Source: JAAYCI01 sp964370045
Lineage (GTDB): Bacteria > Bacillota > Clostridia > Oscillospirales > Ruminococcaceae
Assembly (NCBI GenBank): GCA_964370045.1
Contig: CAYJGZ010000008.1
Coordinates: forward strand, 1 to 64,000
Length of the DNA stretch: 64,000 nucleotides
Direction of reading: 5' to 3'
Under the pieces are notes generated by a model, which was not told the origin of the DNA, ran no database searches, and was given only the letters and a program-made list of their open reading frames with translations. Made by a program: the position numbers and the translations under genes. The stretch's first letter is position 1. Every line of letters starts with the position of its first letter. Positions 1-7,557 of this stretch are shown here, one piece after another.

Positions 1-207
1 ATGAAGTGCGGCCTCACAGTGCGCTTGGAGGAAGGCCTCCTGCACCACAAAGTATCGTACCGATACCGGCCTAAAAAACGAGCAAGCGGCAACCTTCATT
101 TCGCTACGCTCCACTTCGGTTGCCGCTCAAGGGAAGGTTTCACACTAACATTGTGGTTGGTACAAAAAACCAAACCACTCACTTTGTCACTTGCCGAATT
201 TCCTTTT
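1..207. other. Non-coding left edge with hairpins
   Basis: I see no convincing gene here. The frame that is open from base 1 to 231 gives a protein without recognisable features, and its end runs into the promoter of the next gene. The stretch holds an inverted repeat with arms AGCGGCAACC and GGTTGCCGCT (about 86-134) and a second imperfect one around GTGGTTGGT / AACCAAACCAC (about 153-178). They could be a terminator or repeat remnant belonging to a gene left of the window. Confidence 0.4.
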
Positions 208-236
208 TTGACTTTAACAACACAGATGTGATAATA
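208..236 (+). promoter_or_regulatory. Probable sigma-A promoter of the isomerase-like gene
   Basis: TTGACT at 208-213 and GATAAT at 230-235 are 16 bp apart, with a TGT just before the -10. Transcription would start near 243, leaving a leader of about 80 nt before the ATG at 322. Inferred from sequence only. Confidence 0.55.
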
Positions 237-321
237 TTATTTTGATAGTGGGGTCTTTTTTGGCGTGATAAGCGGGTTTTATCGCTTACCATACGGTGAG
301 ATATTATGTGGGAGGAATAGT

Positions 322-1140
322 ATGAAATTAGCAGTTTGTGCGGCGCATAATGCCGCTATGCACGAGCCGTTTTTGTTGCGGGATGATTTTTTTGAGTGCC
401 TAAAGCAGTGCAAGGATTTGGGCTATGATGGCATGGAAATGCACTTTTGCAATGCGGCGGATATAGACGCAGCAAAGCTAAAAAGTGTGTGTGAGCAAAC
501 GGGAGTTGGCATTGCGTGCATGGGTACAGGCCTTGCGGCAAGGGTGGACAAGCTTTTTATTGTGGATGATGATATTGAGCGCCGCAAGCAAGCTATTGAG
601 CGTGTTAAGGGGCATTTGGATTTAGCAGAGCCGTTTGCCTGTTCGGTAATCATAGGCACCGTTCGCTCAAATGTTCCATCGCCGGATATGAAAAGCGAAT
701 ATTATGCTCGCCTTCAAAGCTCTTTGAACGAGCTGGGCGATTATTTAGAGGGTAAAAATGCCACACTGGTGGTTGAGGCAATCAATCGTTATGAAAACAA
801 CTACCTAAATAACGCCGAGGAAACCTTGGAGTTTTTGGAAAAGATAAAAAGCCCGAGAGTTCGGCTATTGCTGGATACTTTTCACATGAATATTGAGGAA
901 GTGGATATGGCCGCTGCCATCAAAATGGCGGGACAGCGTTTGGGTCATTTCCACTTGGGGGACAATACACGTCGCTATCCTGGCACAGGAACTGTCGATT
1001 TTGCCAAAGTAATTGCGGCGTTAAAGCAGATAGACTACAAAGGATGGGTTAGTCTTGAGTGTTTGCCATACCCCGATGGGATGACGGCTGCCCGCAAAAC
1101 GGTTGAGTATATTCGCCCGATGATAGCTAAGTCTATATAA
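322..1140 (+). CDS. Sugar phosphate isomerase/epimerase, TIM-barrel family
   Basis: A 272-residue protein of the xylose isomerase-like TIM-barrel family, which isomerises or epimerises sugars or sugar phosphates with a divalent metal. Typical metal-ligand motifs appear in order: VVEAINRYENNY, LLDTFHMNIEE, HFHLGDNTRRYPGTG and SLECLP, supplying Glu, Asp, His and Glu. The D-tagatose/psicose 3-epimerase branch looks closest, but the substrate cannot be read from sequence. The start at 322 has GGAGG (311-315) seven bases upstream; an upstream in-frame start at 265 lacks such a site. It is monocistronic, with no sugar transporter or kinase nearby, so its pathway is unknown. Confidence 0.85.
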   Translation: MKLAVCAAHNAAMHEPFLLRDDFFECLKQCKDLGYDGMEMHFCNAADIDAAKLKSVCEQTGVGIACMGTGLAARVDKLFIVDDDIERRKQAIERVKGHLDLAEPFACSVIIGTVRSNVPSPDMKSEYYARLQSSLNELGDYLEGKNATLVVEAINRYENNYLNNAEETLEFLEKIKSPRVRLLLDTFHMNIEEVDMAAAIKMAGQRLGHFHLGDNTRRYPGTGTVDFAKVIAALKQIDYKGWVSLECLPYPDGMTAARKTVEYIRPMIAKSI

Positions 1141-1167
1141 ATTAGGGTTGGCTATGAGGTGTTTGAG

Positions 1168-1283
1168 AGTGGACACATAGAGGTGATTAAGTTTTTTTGC
1201 TATATCCTCCCCGCCTGCGGCGGGGAGGATATAGCGCCTTCTTCTCATACCTAACATATCCTAAATCACCGCGTTTGGACACT
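1168..1283. repeat. Dispersed palindromic element, copy A (flipped core)
   Basis: About 116 bp with imperfect terminal inverted repeats (AGTGGACACATAGAGGTGAT at the left, AAATCACCGCGTTTGGACACT at the right) around a near-perfect hairpin with arms CTATATCCTCCCCGCC and GGCGGGGAGGATATAG. Related copies lie at 6081-6190, 40179-40286 and 43223-43344. In this copy the short T-rich arm follows the ACACATAG end, the opposite of the other copies. It has no coding capacity, so it resembles a MITE or REP-like element. It separates the isomerase gene from the next promoter and may also act as a terminator. Confidence 0.75.
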
Positions 1284-1301
1284 TCCGGGTGTTTTTGTGT
1301 G

Positions 1302-1330
1302 TTGATGTTTTGATAGAAATGTGATATTAT
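1302..1330 (+). promoter_or_regulatory. Probable promoter of lipoprotein gene
   Basis: TTGATG at 1302-1307, a 17-bp spacer, and TATTAT at 1325-1330. The predicted start near 1337 gives a leader of about 48 nt, with GGAGG just before the ATG at 1385. Confidence 0.55.
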
Positions 1331-1384
1331 GGCACTATAAAAGGAGATTTTGCGCATCAATTATATCTCGTCGGAGGAATATAT

Positions 1385-2065
1385 ATGAAAAAAACATATT
1401 TGCTTCTTGCGGTTTTGCTTGTGTTTATTATGGCGGCGTGTGCGCCTGCACTATCTCCACAGTCTACCCCCAATTCTGGGCAGCTACCTCCCAGCTCCGA
1501 GCCGGATGTTGCATACAAGCCGGTAATTTACCTTTATCCGCAAGAGGAGATGCAGGTCTCGGTAAATCTTGACCTGAACGGAGAGTTTTTGTTTACATAT
1601 CCTGCCTACAATGACGGCTGGAATGTTACCGCCTATCCCGACGGCACAATCATAAGTGATGGCAATGAATACAGCTATCTGTTTTGGGAAGGGGAGCTGA
1701 ACACTCGATATGACTTTAGCGAGGGCTTTGTTGTGAGAGGCGAGGACACAGAAGCTTTCCTTGTTGAAAAGCTACAATACCTTGGGCTTACACCCAAAGA
1801 GTACAACGAGTTCATCGTCTTTTGGCTACCCCAGATGGTGAACAACAACTACAATTTAATTACGTTCCAAGATGATTTGTATACTGTCAATGCGGCGCTT
1901 GAAATATCGCCTCAGCCGGATAGTATTCAGCGGGTATTTATGGCGTATAAGGCGCTTGAAGAGCGGGTGGAAATTCCTCCGCAAGAGCTTGTGCCGTTTG
2001 TTCGTAGCGGCTTTACGGTAATAGAGTGGGGTGGCACTGAGGTGAGCGTAGACACTGCGGTCTAA
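1385..2065 (+). CDS. Lipoprotein of a conserved family of unknown function
   Basis: A 226-residue exported lipoprotein. It opens with MKK, a hydrophobic segment and a lipobox ending at Cys20 (MAAC), then a short Ser/Pro/Gln linker. The domain from about residue 42 to the end carries KPVIYLYP, the YPAYNDGWNV block, YSYLFWEG, and near the end GFTVIEWGGTEV. I recall this arrangement from a widespread family of uncharacterised surface or lipoproteins in Bacillota; I cannot name a function. The start has GGAGG at 1374-1378. It stands alone between its own promoter and a terminator at 2115, so it gives no operon clue. Confidence 0.8.
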   Translation: MKKTYLLLAVLLVFIMAACAPALSPQSTPNSGQLPPSSEPDVAYKPVIYLYPQEEMQVSVNLDLNGEFLFTYPAYNDGWNVTAYPDGTIISDGNEYSYLFWEGELNTRYDFSEGFVVRGEDTEAFLVEKLQYLGLTPKEYNEFIVFWLPQMVNNNYNLITFQDDLYTVNAALEISPQPDSIQRVFMAYKALEERVEIPPQELVPFVRSGFTVIEWGGTEVSVDTAV

Positions 2066-2114
2066 CTTGTATTCGTTACATAAAAGTACATCATAAAACA
2101 TTTTGTGCAAAATG

Positions 2115-2166
2115 AAGGACATCACAGCCGAGAAAAGATTTTCGGGTAGTGATGTCCTTTTTTGTT
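2115..2166 (+). terminator. Rho-independent terminator after lipoprotein gene
   Basis: The inverted repeat AAGGACATCAC / GTGATGTCCTT (2115-2125 and 2150-2160) is followed by a T run (TTTTTTG), 50 bases past the lipoprotein stop. Confidence 0.8.
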
Positions 2167-2245
2167 GCACTTACAGTGTGTATTTAAGGTTGAAAAAGTG
2201 TTTTTTGTAGGGTGACTCGATTGTCATTTTGTGGCGGACAGCACT

Positions 2246-2557
2246 TTACGGCTTATTGTGTTGCTCTTTAGGCGTACAATAGGTTTCTTTTATTGTGTTT
2301 AGCAACACTAAAATGCGCTCGTCCCTTACATTGTAGGTGACGGTTTGTGCTGTTTTGTCATAATCCAATATTCCGTTGGCCTTCAAAAGCGCCAGGTGCT
2401 GGGAGAGGCCTGATTGGCTGATGTTCAGCTTTTCAAGAAGCGAGCTGACACTTTGGGGCCCGTTTGAAAGCTCGCACAAAATTAAAAGTCGGTTTTCGTT
2501 GGCCACAAGCTTTAATAAATCAGCTATTTCTTTTGCTTTCGCCACCATCTCTTGCAT
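2246..2557 (-). CDS. ArsR-family repressor with an SqrR/BigR-like cysteine pair
   Basis: A 103-residue winged-helix protein. LKLVANENRLLILCEL, the recognition-helix region NISQSGLSQHLALLKANGIL and the wing DKTAQTVTYNV are typical of the ArsR/SmtB fold. The classic metal motif ELCVC is absent. It has only two cysteines, Cys28 (helix 2) and Cys94 (C-terminal helix), 66 residues apart. That matches the Cys41/Cys107 spacing known from the persulfide sensor SqrR and its relative BigR, so sensing of reactive sulfur or redox state is a reasonable inference. The start has AAGGAG at the right distance. It overlaps the end of the membrane Fe-S gene by 38 bases, so it is the last gene of that operon, whose promoter region holds a perfect palindrome, the likely operator. 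Confidence 0.85.
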   Translation of the reverse strand: MQEMVAKAKEIADLLKLVANENRLLILCELSNGPQSVSSLLEKLNISQSGLSQHLALLKANGILDYDKTAQTVTYNVRDERILVLLNTIKETYCTPKEQHNKP

Positions 2558-3128
2558 CTTTTGCTCCTTTATTGCGCAGTGTACATATTCCTTGTGTCAT
2601 CGTTCCCATGGGGCAGTACACACAAAACCCCCTGGGCTTGTACAGTGCCATTGTCAGTATCCCTAAAATGTTGGAAGTTACCATTATACTATAAAACCCA
2701 AAGGCATATTGCGCAATCCATGCGGGCGCATTGATGATGTTTGCGAACTCCCAAGGCAAATTAAATGTCCAAAAAAGTGTTATCGTTTTGGATAAATCAG
2801 CGCTGCCTACAAAAACAAGGTATGTTGCAAAGACCATATTCAAAAACATTAGCATAAAGAAAACTAAAAAGCCATACCTAAAGTACTTTGTTCGTGTGAA
2901 TTTCAAAATGGGCTTGTTTCGAGAAAGCTTGCTACCGAGCAGGGTGAAAAGCTGAGCTCTGCCGCAATATTTATGGCAATACCCTTTGTTTTTAGTGAGT
3001 AGAGCCATGATAAGAGGGGTTAAGAAAAAAATCATGCCAAGCCATGCGAAAAGTATGTTGAAAAACCCCAAAAGCAGATATATTATTTCCGCAATCCAAA
3101 GATAATCATACCATTTTTTAGCTCGCAT
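2520..3128 (-). CDS. Polytopic membrane Fe-S protein, NapH/NosR-like
   Basis: A 202-residue integral membrane protein with four or five predicted helices and two cysteine clusters facing the same side: CHKYCGRAQLF near residue 50 and FCVYCPMGTMTQGIC near residue 175. Such motifs are typical of membrane electron-transfer proteins of the NapH/NosR/CcoG type (FCxxCPxG signature). It lacks the usual eight-cysteine ferredoxin domain, which instead is supplied by the small gene just upstream. The ATG at 3128 has GGAGGG eight bases before it; an earlier in-frame start at 3212 would overlap the ferredoxin gene deeply. Likely role: passing electrons between ferredoxin and the quinone pool or a thiol/sulfur substrate. 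Partner and direction are unknown. Confidence 0.75.
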   Translation of the reverse strand: MRAKKWYDYLWIAEIIYLLLGFFNILFAWLGMIFFLTPLIMALLTKNKGYCHKYCGRAQLFTLLGSKLSRNKPILKFTRTKYFRYGFLVFFMLMFLNMVFATYLVFVGSADLSKTITLFWTFNLPWEFANIINAPAWIAQYAFGFYSIMVTSNILGILTMALYKPRGFCVYCPMGTMTQGICTLRNKGAKDARDGGESKRNS

Positions 3129-3327
3129 TTGTACCCTCCAAAGTATGTATTTGGATGACCGATGCAGGGCAAGCGGCACTACATTTGCCACATCCGATAC
3201 ATCGTTGAGCATTCACCATTGCTTTTATTCCGTCGGGTATTGTCAGCGCATTGAGCGGACAAGCTGCTATGCAAGTGCCACATGCAACGCACAGCGAATC
3301 CACAACAGCAAGCTTTCTTGTCTTCAA
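3118..3327 (-). CDS. 2[4Fe-4S] ferredoxin
   Basis: A 69-residue ferredoxin with two classical clusters: Cys13-Cys16-Cys19-Cys23-Pro and Cys43-Cys46-Cys49-Cys53-Pro. It is a small soluble electron carrier. The start is TTG at 3327, with GGAGG six bases upstream; no ATG is available. Its end overlaps the start of the membrane Fe-S gene by 11 bases, which implies translational coupling and a shared function. It is the first gene of a three-gene operon ending in an ArsR-type regulator. Its ribosome-binding site lies inside the perfect palindrome at 3333-3384. Confidence 0.9.
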   Translation of the reverse strand: MKTRKLAVVDSLCVACGTCIAACPLNALTIPDGIKAMVNAQRCIGCGKCSAACPASVIQIHTLEGTNAS

Positions 3328-3332
3328 GAGAG

Positions 3333-3384
3333 GCCTCCTCTGTACAGTATATTAGTATTTACTAATATACTGTACAGAGGAGGC
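3333..3384. promoter_or_regulatory. Perfect 25-bp inverted repeat, probable ArsR operator
   Basis: Two perfect 25-base arms separated by 2 bases, reaching from GCCTCCTCTGTACAG on the left to CTGTACAGAGGAGGC on the right. The centre is ATTAGTATTTACTAAT, like the AT-rich dyads bound by ArsR/SmtB dimers. It sits directly upstream of the TTG of the ferredoxin gene and covers its GGAGG site, so it could work as a DNA operator and as an RNA hairpin that hides the ribosome-binding site. The role is inferred from position and symmetry. Confidence 0.75.
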
Positions 3385-3458
3385 TTTGTCAAGAGAATAA
3401 AGCATAATGTGGTGCAAATTTTATGAGCTTTACAAAAATACCATAGCATATGAATAGT

Positions 3459-3487
3459 TTGAAGTATCATTCGAATAATGATATAAT
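3459..3487 (+). promoter_or_regulatory. Probable promoter of MCP-like gene
   Basis: TTGAAG at 3459-3464, a 17-bp spacer, and a consensus TATAAT at 3482-3487. The leader to the ATG at 3555 would be about 60 nt. Confidence 0.6.
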
Positions 3488-3554
3488 TAGAGCAAATAAG
3501 ACATATAGCTACAAAGGGTAATGAGTGTTTTTTGAAAGGAAAGGAAAGTGGCAG

Positions 3555-4904
3555 ATGGCAAAAAATAAGATGTTGGAACATGCGAAACTTATAAAAATCA
3601 ACATTATTGTGCTTTTGGTGGGTGGAATAAGCTACAGTGTGATTTACTTTTTGGGTGGCGAAATTGTGCTTGGTCTTGCCATTATATTGGTGAGCGCAGT
3701 AATGTCGGGTTCGGCGTTGCTGCTACAAAAGAAATCGAGTGAAAAAACCACAATATATTTTTTGACGTTTGTGCAATATGCCGCAATTGTTGCGTTTGGG
3801 CTTTTAGGCGGGGAGTTTGCCGGTGGCTTTACGCTGATTACGGCTGTCGTAGCGTTTAATTGCATATATTTTGAAAAACTTCCGATTTTGATGCAGTGGA
3901 TACTGACAGATATTGTGCTTTTGGTATCCTTATTCTTTATGGACGAGCTGTACGGAGCGGTGAGTATTTCGCTATTGATAAGAAGTGTGATGGGCATAAA
4001 TTTCTGTATGCTGTTTTTGTATATGCTGCTTACGTGGGTGCTTAAATTTAAGAGCGATTCTGCAGAAAAAGAGGCGACATCGCAAAATTTAGTGAAGCAG
4101 ATTGAAGTAAAGATGAAAGAGCAGCAAGAAAGTACAATTAGGACACAAAATGTGTTTAGAGGAATAAAGGAAAGCTCGAACAATTTGCGGCATACCTCCG
4201 AGCAGATGCTTGAAGTTGCAAAGGATTTGAGCGCAAATGCAAGTAATCAAACAGAGATTATTCACGTACTTGCGGAAAAAAGCCAAGAAATGGCGGAGGA
4301 GATTAAATCCACGAAGCAAATAGCACTTGATTCGAGTGAGCTTGTGAGCAACAACGCAAAGGTGCTTGCGATAAGCAATGAAAACATGACACAAGCGGTT
4401 GATACAATAGGCGAGATGGAGGCTTCCAGCAGGAAAATAATTGATATTATCAAGCAGATAGAGGATATTGCCAGCCAAACGAATATACTTGCGCTAAACG
4501 CCGCAATAGAGGCCGCAAGGGCAGGGGCAAACGGCAAAGGCTTTGCGGTTGTGGCGGAGGAGGTTCAGTCGCTTGCGGCAAAGAGCGCCGAGGCGGCAAG
4601 CGCAAGTAGCTTGCTTGTAAATGAAAACATAACCAAAGTGCAAGCAGGCTCAAGCTTTATTAAGGAAGCCGCGCAAAGCATGGAAAATGTTATTGAGGAG
4701 AGTAACATGACCGCCAAAAAGGTGGCGGACATCAATGATATAATTGAAGAACAGGTGAAAACCGTTGAGGAAATTATGGAGCAGATGAATGGCTTTAAGG
4801 ATGTAATTACCCAAACTTCCCACACGGCGGAGCAAAGCAATGACATGGCAAACGACATTGCAGAGCAGATTGCACACATAAATACGGCGATGTCTGCGGG
4901 ATAA
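3555..4904 (+). CDS. Methyl-accepting chemotaxis-like protein with six-helix membrane domain
   Basis: A 449-residue signalling protein. The N-terminal 160 residues form about six membrane helices with very short loops, so there is no extracellular ligand domain. A coiled coil follows (about 170-280), then the conserved MCP hairpin tip (IASQTNILALNAAIEAARAG and GKGFAVVAEEVQSLA, about 310-345) that docks CheA/CheW. No C-terminal methylation-enzyme tether is seen. The start at 3555 has an AAGGAAAGG site; the frame extends to a GTG at 3525 that would include this site, so I prefer the ATG. No che or flagellar genes are in the window, so the partner kinase is elsewhere or the protein has another role. 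Confidence 0.85.
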   Translation: MAKNKMLEHAKLIKINIIVLLVGGISYSVIYFLGGEIVLGLAIILVSAVMSGSALLLQKKSSEKTTIYFLTFVQYAAIVAFGLLGGEFAGGFTLITAVVAFNCIYFEKLPILMQWILTDIVLLVSLFFMDELYGAVSISLLIRSVMGINFCMLFLYMLLTWVLKFKSDSAEKEATSQNLVKQIEVKMKEQQESTIRTQNVFRGIKESSNNLRHTSEQMLEVAKDLSANASNQTEIIHVLAEKSQEMAEEIKSTKQIALDSSELVSNNAKVLAISNENMTQAVDTIGEMEASSRKIIDIIKQIEDIASQTNILALNAAIEAARAGANGKGFAVVAEEVQSLAAKSAEAASASSLLVNENITKVQAGSSFIKEAAQSMENVIEESNMTAKKVADINDIIEEQVKTVEEIMEQMNGFKDVITQTSHTAEQSNDMANDIAEQIAHINTAMSAG

Positions 4905-4964
4905 GTACCTTTGGTGATAAGCACAAAACAGCATTAACATTACAATATGAGGGGGTAAGGGGAA

Positions 4965-5939
4965 ATGAAAAGAGCAATTTTGATTTGTGTGGCGATAATT
5001 ATGGCTGTTAGCATGGTAGGGTGTAGCGTGGGTGGTATAGCGCCACAGGCGACGCCTGCTGCCCAAAGTACTGCACCGGCAAGCACACCTGCGCCGCAAA
5101 GTACTGTGACACCGCAAAGTACGATGCCGCAGGAAACTTCGATACCACAGCAAAGCACTGTGGCAACTGCAGGAACGGGAAGTGCGATTTTGTACGCAAA
5201 TTACAGCGGCACTATGGACCCAAGCTCGGATATGGTAGCACGGTACGAGCTTGTTTATGAGGGTGAGCTTACGGTGAATGTGCTTGCGGATGGTCTTAGC
5301 ACCCTTACGGGGCTTAATTTTGGCATCAACAGTTATGAGCTGGGATACGATTACGTGGATGTGGACTGGGCGGCGGACTCTACGCTCATTGCCGGCCTTG
5401 GAGATGAGCCGCAAAATGAGAACTTTTTCTTCTATGATGCGGAAAGTTTGCGCTGGTTCATGATGGACAGCTTGTGGATGACTATTACCCAAAACATGGG
5501 CGCAGAGGCTGTGTACTACACGATGGATGGCGGCGTGAACCTTATGTTTGATGAGCTTTCTCCTGTGAGCTTCTTCCACCCACAAGCCCACTACCAGGGA
5601 AGCGAGTACTACCGTAACGGTGGCCTGCCTGTGACAAACGGACACTCGGCTATGCGCCTGACAAGCGGCGTGTGGAGCATTGAGGGCGCTATGGACACCG
5701 CTTATATTGAGATGGACGGCATGGGCAATTTTATCGCATACTACGCCAATGGCGCAGAGGAACTTAGAGGCACTGTTGCCATCAATGAAGCATATGACCA
5801 TATAAATTACATATTGTTTGACATGTACAGTGAGAGCGGGGAGTTTCTTGATACAATAACCTTCTTGGATTACGATGTGTTTGGTGGAAAGAGCTACTTT
5901 GCAGCACGGTTTGAAAAAATAATGGACTACGCATTTTAG
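4965..5939 (+). CDS. Lipoprotein of unknown function with Ser/Thr/Gln-rich linker
   Basis: A 324-residue lipoprotein with signal peptide and lipobox ending at Cys20 (MVGC). Residues 25-70 are a low-complexity linker made of Ala, Pro, Gln, Ser and Thr (PQST units), as in cell-wall spanning stalks. The rest is an acidic globular domain rich in Tyr, Asp and Gly (about 75-324) that I do not recognise. A GAGGGGGTAAGGGG stretch precedes the ATG. It lies 60 bases after the MCP-like gene with no terminator between, so the two may be cotranscribed; a sensory accessory role would be speculation. Confidence 0.7.
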   Translation: MKRAILICVAIIMAVSMVGCSVGGIAPQATPAAQSTAPASTPAPQSTVTPQSTMPQETSIPQQSTVATAGTGSAILYANYSGTMDPSSDMVARYELVYEGELTVNVLADGLSTLTGLNFGINSYELGYDYVDVDWAADSTLIAGLGDEPQNENFFFYDAESLRWFMMDSLWMTITQNMGAEAVYYTMDGGVNLMFDELSPVSFFHPQAHYQGSEYYRNGGLPVTNGHSAMRLTSGVWSIEGAMDTAYIEMDGMGNFIAYYANGAEELRGTVAINEAYDHINYILFDMYSESGEFLDTITFLDYDVFGGKSYFAARFEKIMDYAF

Positions 5940-5995
5940 GCAAATTAAACACTGTTTAAGGCATAAATGGGCTTAATGATGTGAATTCGCTTAAA

Positions 5996-6054
5996 AAACA
6001 CCGCATGATGTTAGCGTGCAATAAGTGCGCTACTGTAATGTGCGGTGTTTTTTG
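5996..6054 (+). terminator. Terminator after lipoprotein gene
   Basis: AACACCGCA and TGCGGTGTT pair around a long inner stem (TTAGCG / CGCTA) and are followed by a T run, 57 bases past the stop at 5939. Confidence 0.75.
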
Positions 6055-6080
6055 CTGTTCAAAATAATAAGTGAAACGGA

Positions 6081-6190
6081 AGTGGACACATAGAGGTGAT
6101 TTAGAATACATTAAGCTCAAGAAGAAGGTGCTATATCTTCCCTCCGCCTGCGGCGTAGCAAAAAATCAAATCACCGTATTTTCCCGCACC
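6081..6190. repeat. Dispersed palindromic element, copy B (diverged)
   Basis: It begins AGTGGACACATAGAGGTGAT and continues with the long arm (about TTAGAATACATTAAG, AAGAAGGTG). The central hairpin is decayed on its right side (CTATATCTTCCCTCCGCC then GGCGTAGC), then comes the short arm AAAAAATCAAATCACC. The core orientation agrees with the copies at 40179 and 43223. It lies between two terminators, in a gene-free stretch. Confidence 0.7.
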
Positions 6191-6453
6191 CAGCGAAACA
6201 ACAAGTTTGGTGGCGTGGTGCATGTCGAATACAGGGGAGAAGAGGTGGACTGTCTTAAAAAGTACCAACTGCGAAGATAGGTGATGGAAAATGGGATGTT
6301 TTAACAAGTTATAAATCATTGTTCTGGAAAGTTGGTGTGAAAACTGCAGATATATCCTTGGGGCGAGTAAAAATTAAGGGAAATCAATTTGGTATTTGTG
6401 ACATAAAACTTTGATATATTTGCGTAGATTATGATAATACTGCGATAATGTCA
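6191..6453. other. Gene-free stretch between convergent genes
   Basis: Between the palindromic element and the terminator of the minus-strand lipoprotein gene I see no supported gene, RNA or promoter. Short open frames here lack ribosome-binding sites and recognisable protein features. Confidence 0.5.
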
Positions 6454-6505
6454 CAAAAAAAGTCCCTGCTATACCTTGCACATGTGGCTCGGTATAGCAG
6501 GGACT
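6454..6505 (-). terminator. Terminator of minus-strand lipoprotein gene
   Basis: A perfect 15-bp stem, AGTCCCTGCTATACC / GGTATAGCAGGGACT, is followed in the minus-strand sense by a T run (6454-6460), 35 bases after the stop at 6540. Confidence 0.85.
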
Positions 6506-6539
6506 ATAAAATTGCGATACTTAAATCAGTATGGGAAGA

Positions 6540-7046
6540 TTAAGCCAGTGTAACTGTGGGAGTAGCACCGTCGTCGCCCATGCTGAAGTCCATTACATAG
6601 GACTCGGAGAAGTTGATGCCGGGGAAGATAACAGCATTGCCTTCGCTGTCAACAGCCATTACGTCCCAAGTTGCGTCGGCAGAACCCATGAGGTCGGTGG
6701 TGAACTCAAGAACGTCGCCAGCTGCGAAGATGTTCTCGCCCAGTACGTCATCGCCGAAAGTCTCTGCCTCGGAGGGGGAGAGGTACAGCTCGTAAATGTC
6801 GAAGCCGGTGCTGTTGGTGATAACCATATCCTGGCTGAAGTACTCTTCGCTCATGGACTCTTCGGCCATGGACTCATCAGCCATGGAAGCAGCTTCGCTT
6901 GCGGGAGCAGCAGTGCTTGCGGGTGCTGCTGTGCTTGCGGGAGCGGTGCTTGCAGGTGCTGCACTGCTGGAAGCGGCGCCACCACCACATGCGGTGAGCA
7001 TTACAGCGATAACGGATACGGACAGTAGAATTTTAATCTTTTTCAT
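6540..7046 (-). CDS. Small lipoprotein, ELYLSP/WGDD-type family, paralogue 1
   Basis: A 168-residue lipoprotein: MKKIK, a hydrophobic core, and lipobox LTAC with Cys20. A low-complexity linker of Ala, Ser, Pro and Thr repeats follows (about 23-60), then an acidic domain of about 100 residues beginning with VITNSTGFDIYELYLSPS and containing FGDDVLGE and a WDVMAVDSEG strand. It is paralogous to the protein at 12874-13431, which shares the N-x-S/T, ELY-x-SP, GDD and D-x-DG pattern. I recall similar domains in many bacteria, function unknown. The ATG at 7046 has GGAGG 8 bases upstream. It is monocistronic, with a strong promoter and a leader of about 175 nt. Confidence 0.8.
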   Translation of the reverse strand: MKKIKILLSVSVIAVMLTACGGGAASSSAAPASTAPASTAAPASTAAPASEAASMADESMAEESMSEEYFSQDMVITNSTGFDIYELYLSPSEAETFGDDVLGENIFAAGDVLEFTTDLMGSADATWDVMAVDSEGNAVIFPGINFSESYVMDFSMGDDGATPTVTLA

Positions 7047-7227
7047 TTCTTTTTCCTCCAAAATTATGTTGGTAAATTATACCGATTTTATTAAATAAAA
7101 GCTGAGATAGTGCAAAGCTTTTACTTACCAAGTAGTAACGCATTCGAGACCAAGCATCCATTTGCTTAGAACTATATAACCAGCTGAAAGCGTTGTGGAG
7201 CAATGCAGTAGCGTTTGCGTTTTTATA

Positions 7228-7256
7228 GTTATACCATGATAGATATCCATTGTCAA
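7228..7256 (-). promoter_or_regulatory. Strong promoter of the 6540-7046 lipoprotein gene
   Basis: On the minus strand TTGACA (7256-7251), a 17-bp spacer and TATAAC (7233-7228). Transcription from near 7221 gives an untranslated leader of about 175 nt. I do not recognise a known riboswitch in that leader. Confidence 0.65.
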
Positions 7257-7557
7257 CAAGAAAAAAGTTACATTATTGTCAATATTACACAAATATTGCA
7301 TAATAAATAGTAGAACTGCTTTCATGTAAGTAATTTGTGTGCACATTTCCCAGGTAATGCGAAAACAAGTGAAAGTGTGTGAAAATAAATGGAAATTTGG
7401 CACGAATGGTGGCGTGTAAAAGAACGGGAGTTGAAATTACACATGCTGCGAGATGGCGAAAAATTACAGCCGTGTAATACTTTGCTGTAAAATATAGTGT
7501 TTATATGTGATATTTTGGTGAGTTATTAAAAAAATGACAAAAGAAAACTTGTAATGT
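7257..7557. other. AT-rich divergent intergenic region
   Basis: Lies between the minus-strand lipoprotein promoter and the tadA promoter. AT-rich, with no open frame, hairpin or RNA motif that I can support. Confidence 0.45.

Noticed and set aside
1..231. Open frame of 76 codons at the left edge
   Set aside because: No ribosome-binding site visible, hairpins inside, and its end overlaps a good promoter for the next gene; the protein is not like any family I know.
4650..5801. Long minus-strand open frame (383 codons) opposite the MCP-like and lipoprotein genes
   Set aside because: Shadow frame: composition is His/Cys/Arg rich, and the plus-strand genes have clear signal peptide, motifs and ribosome-binding sites.
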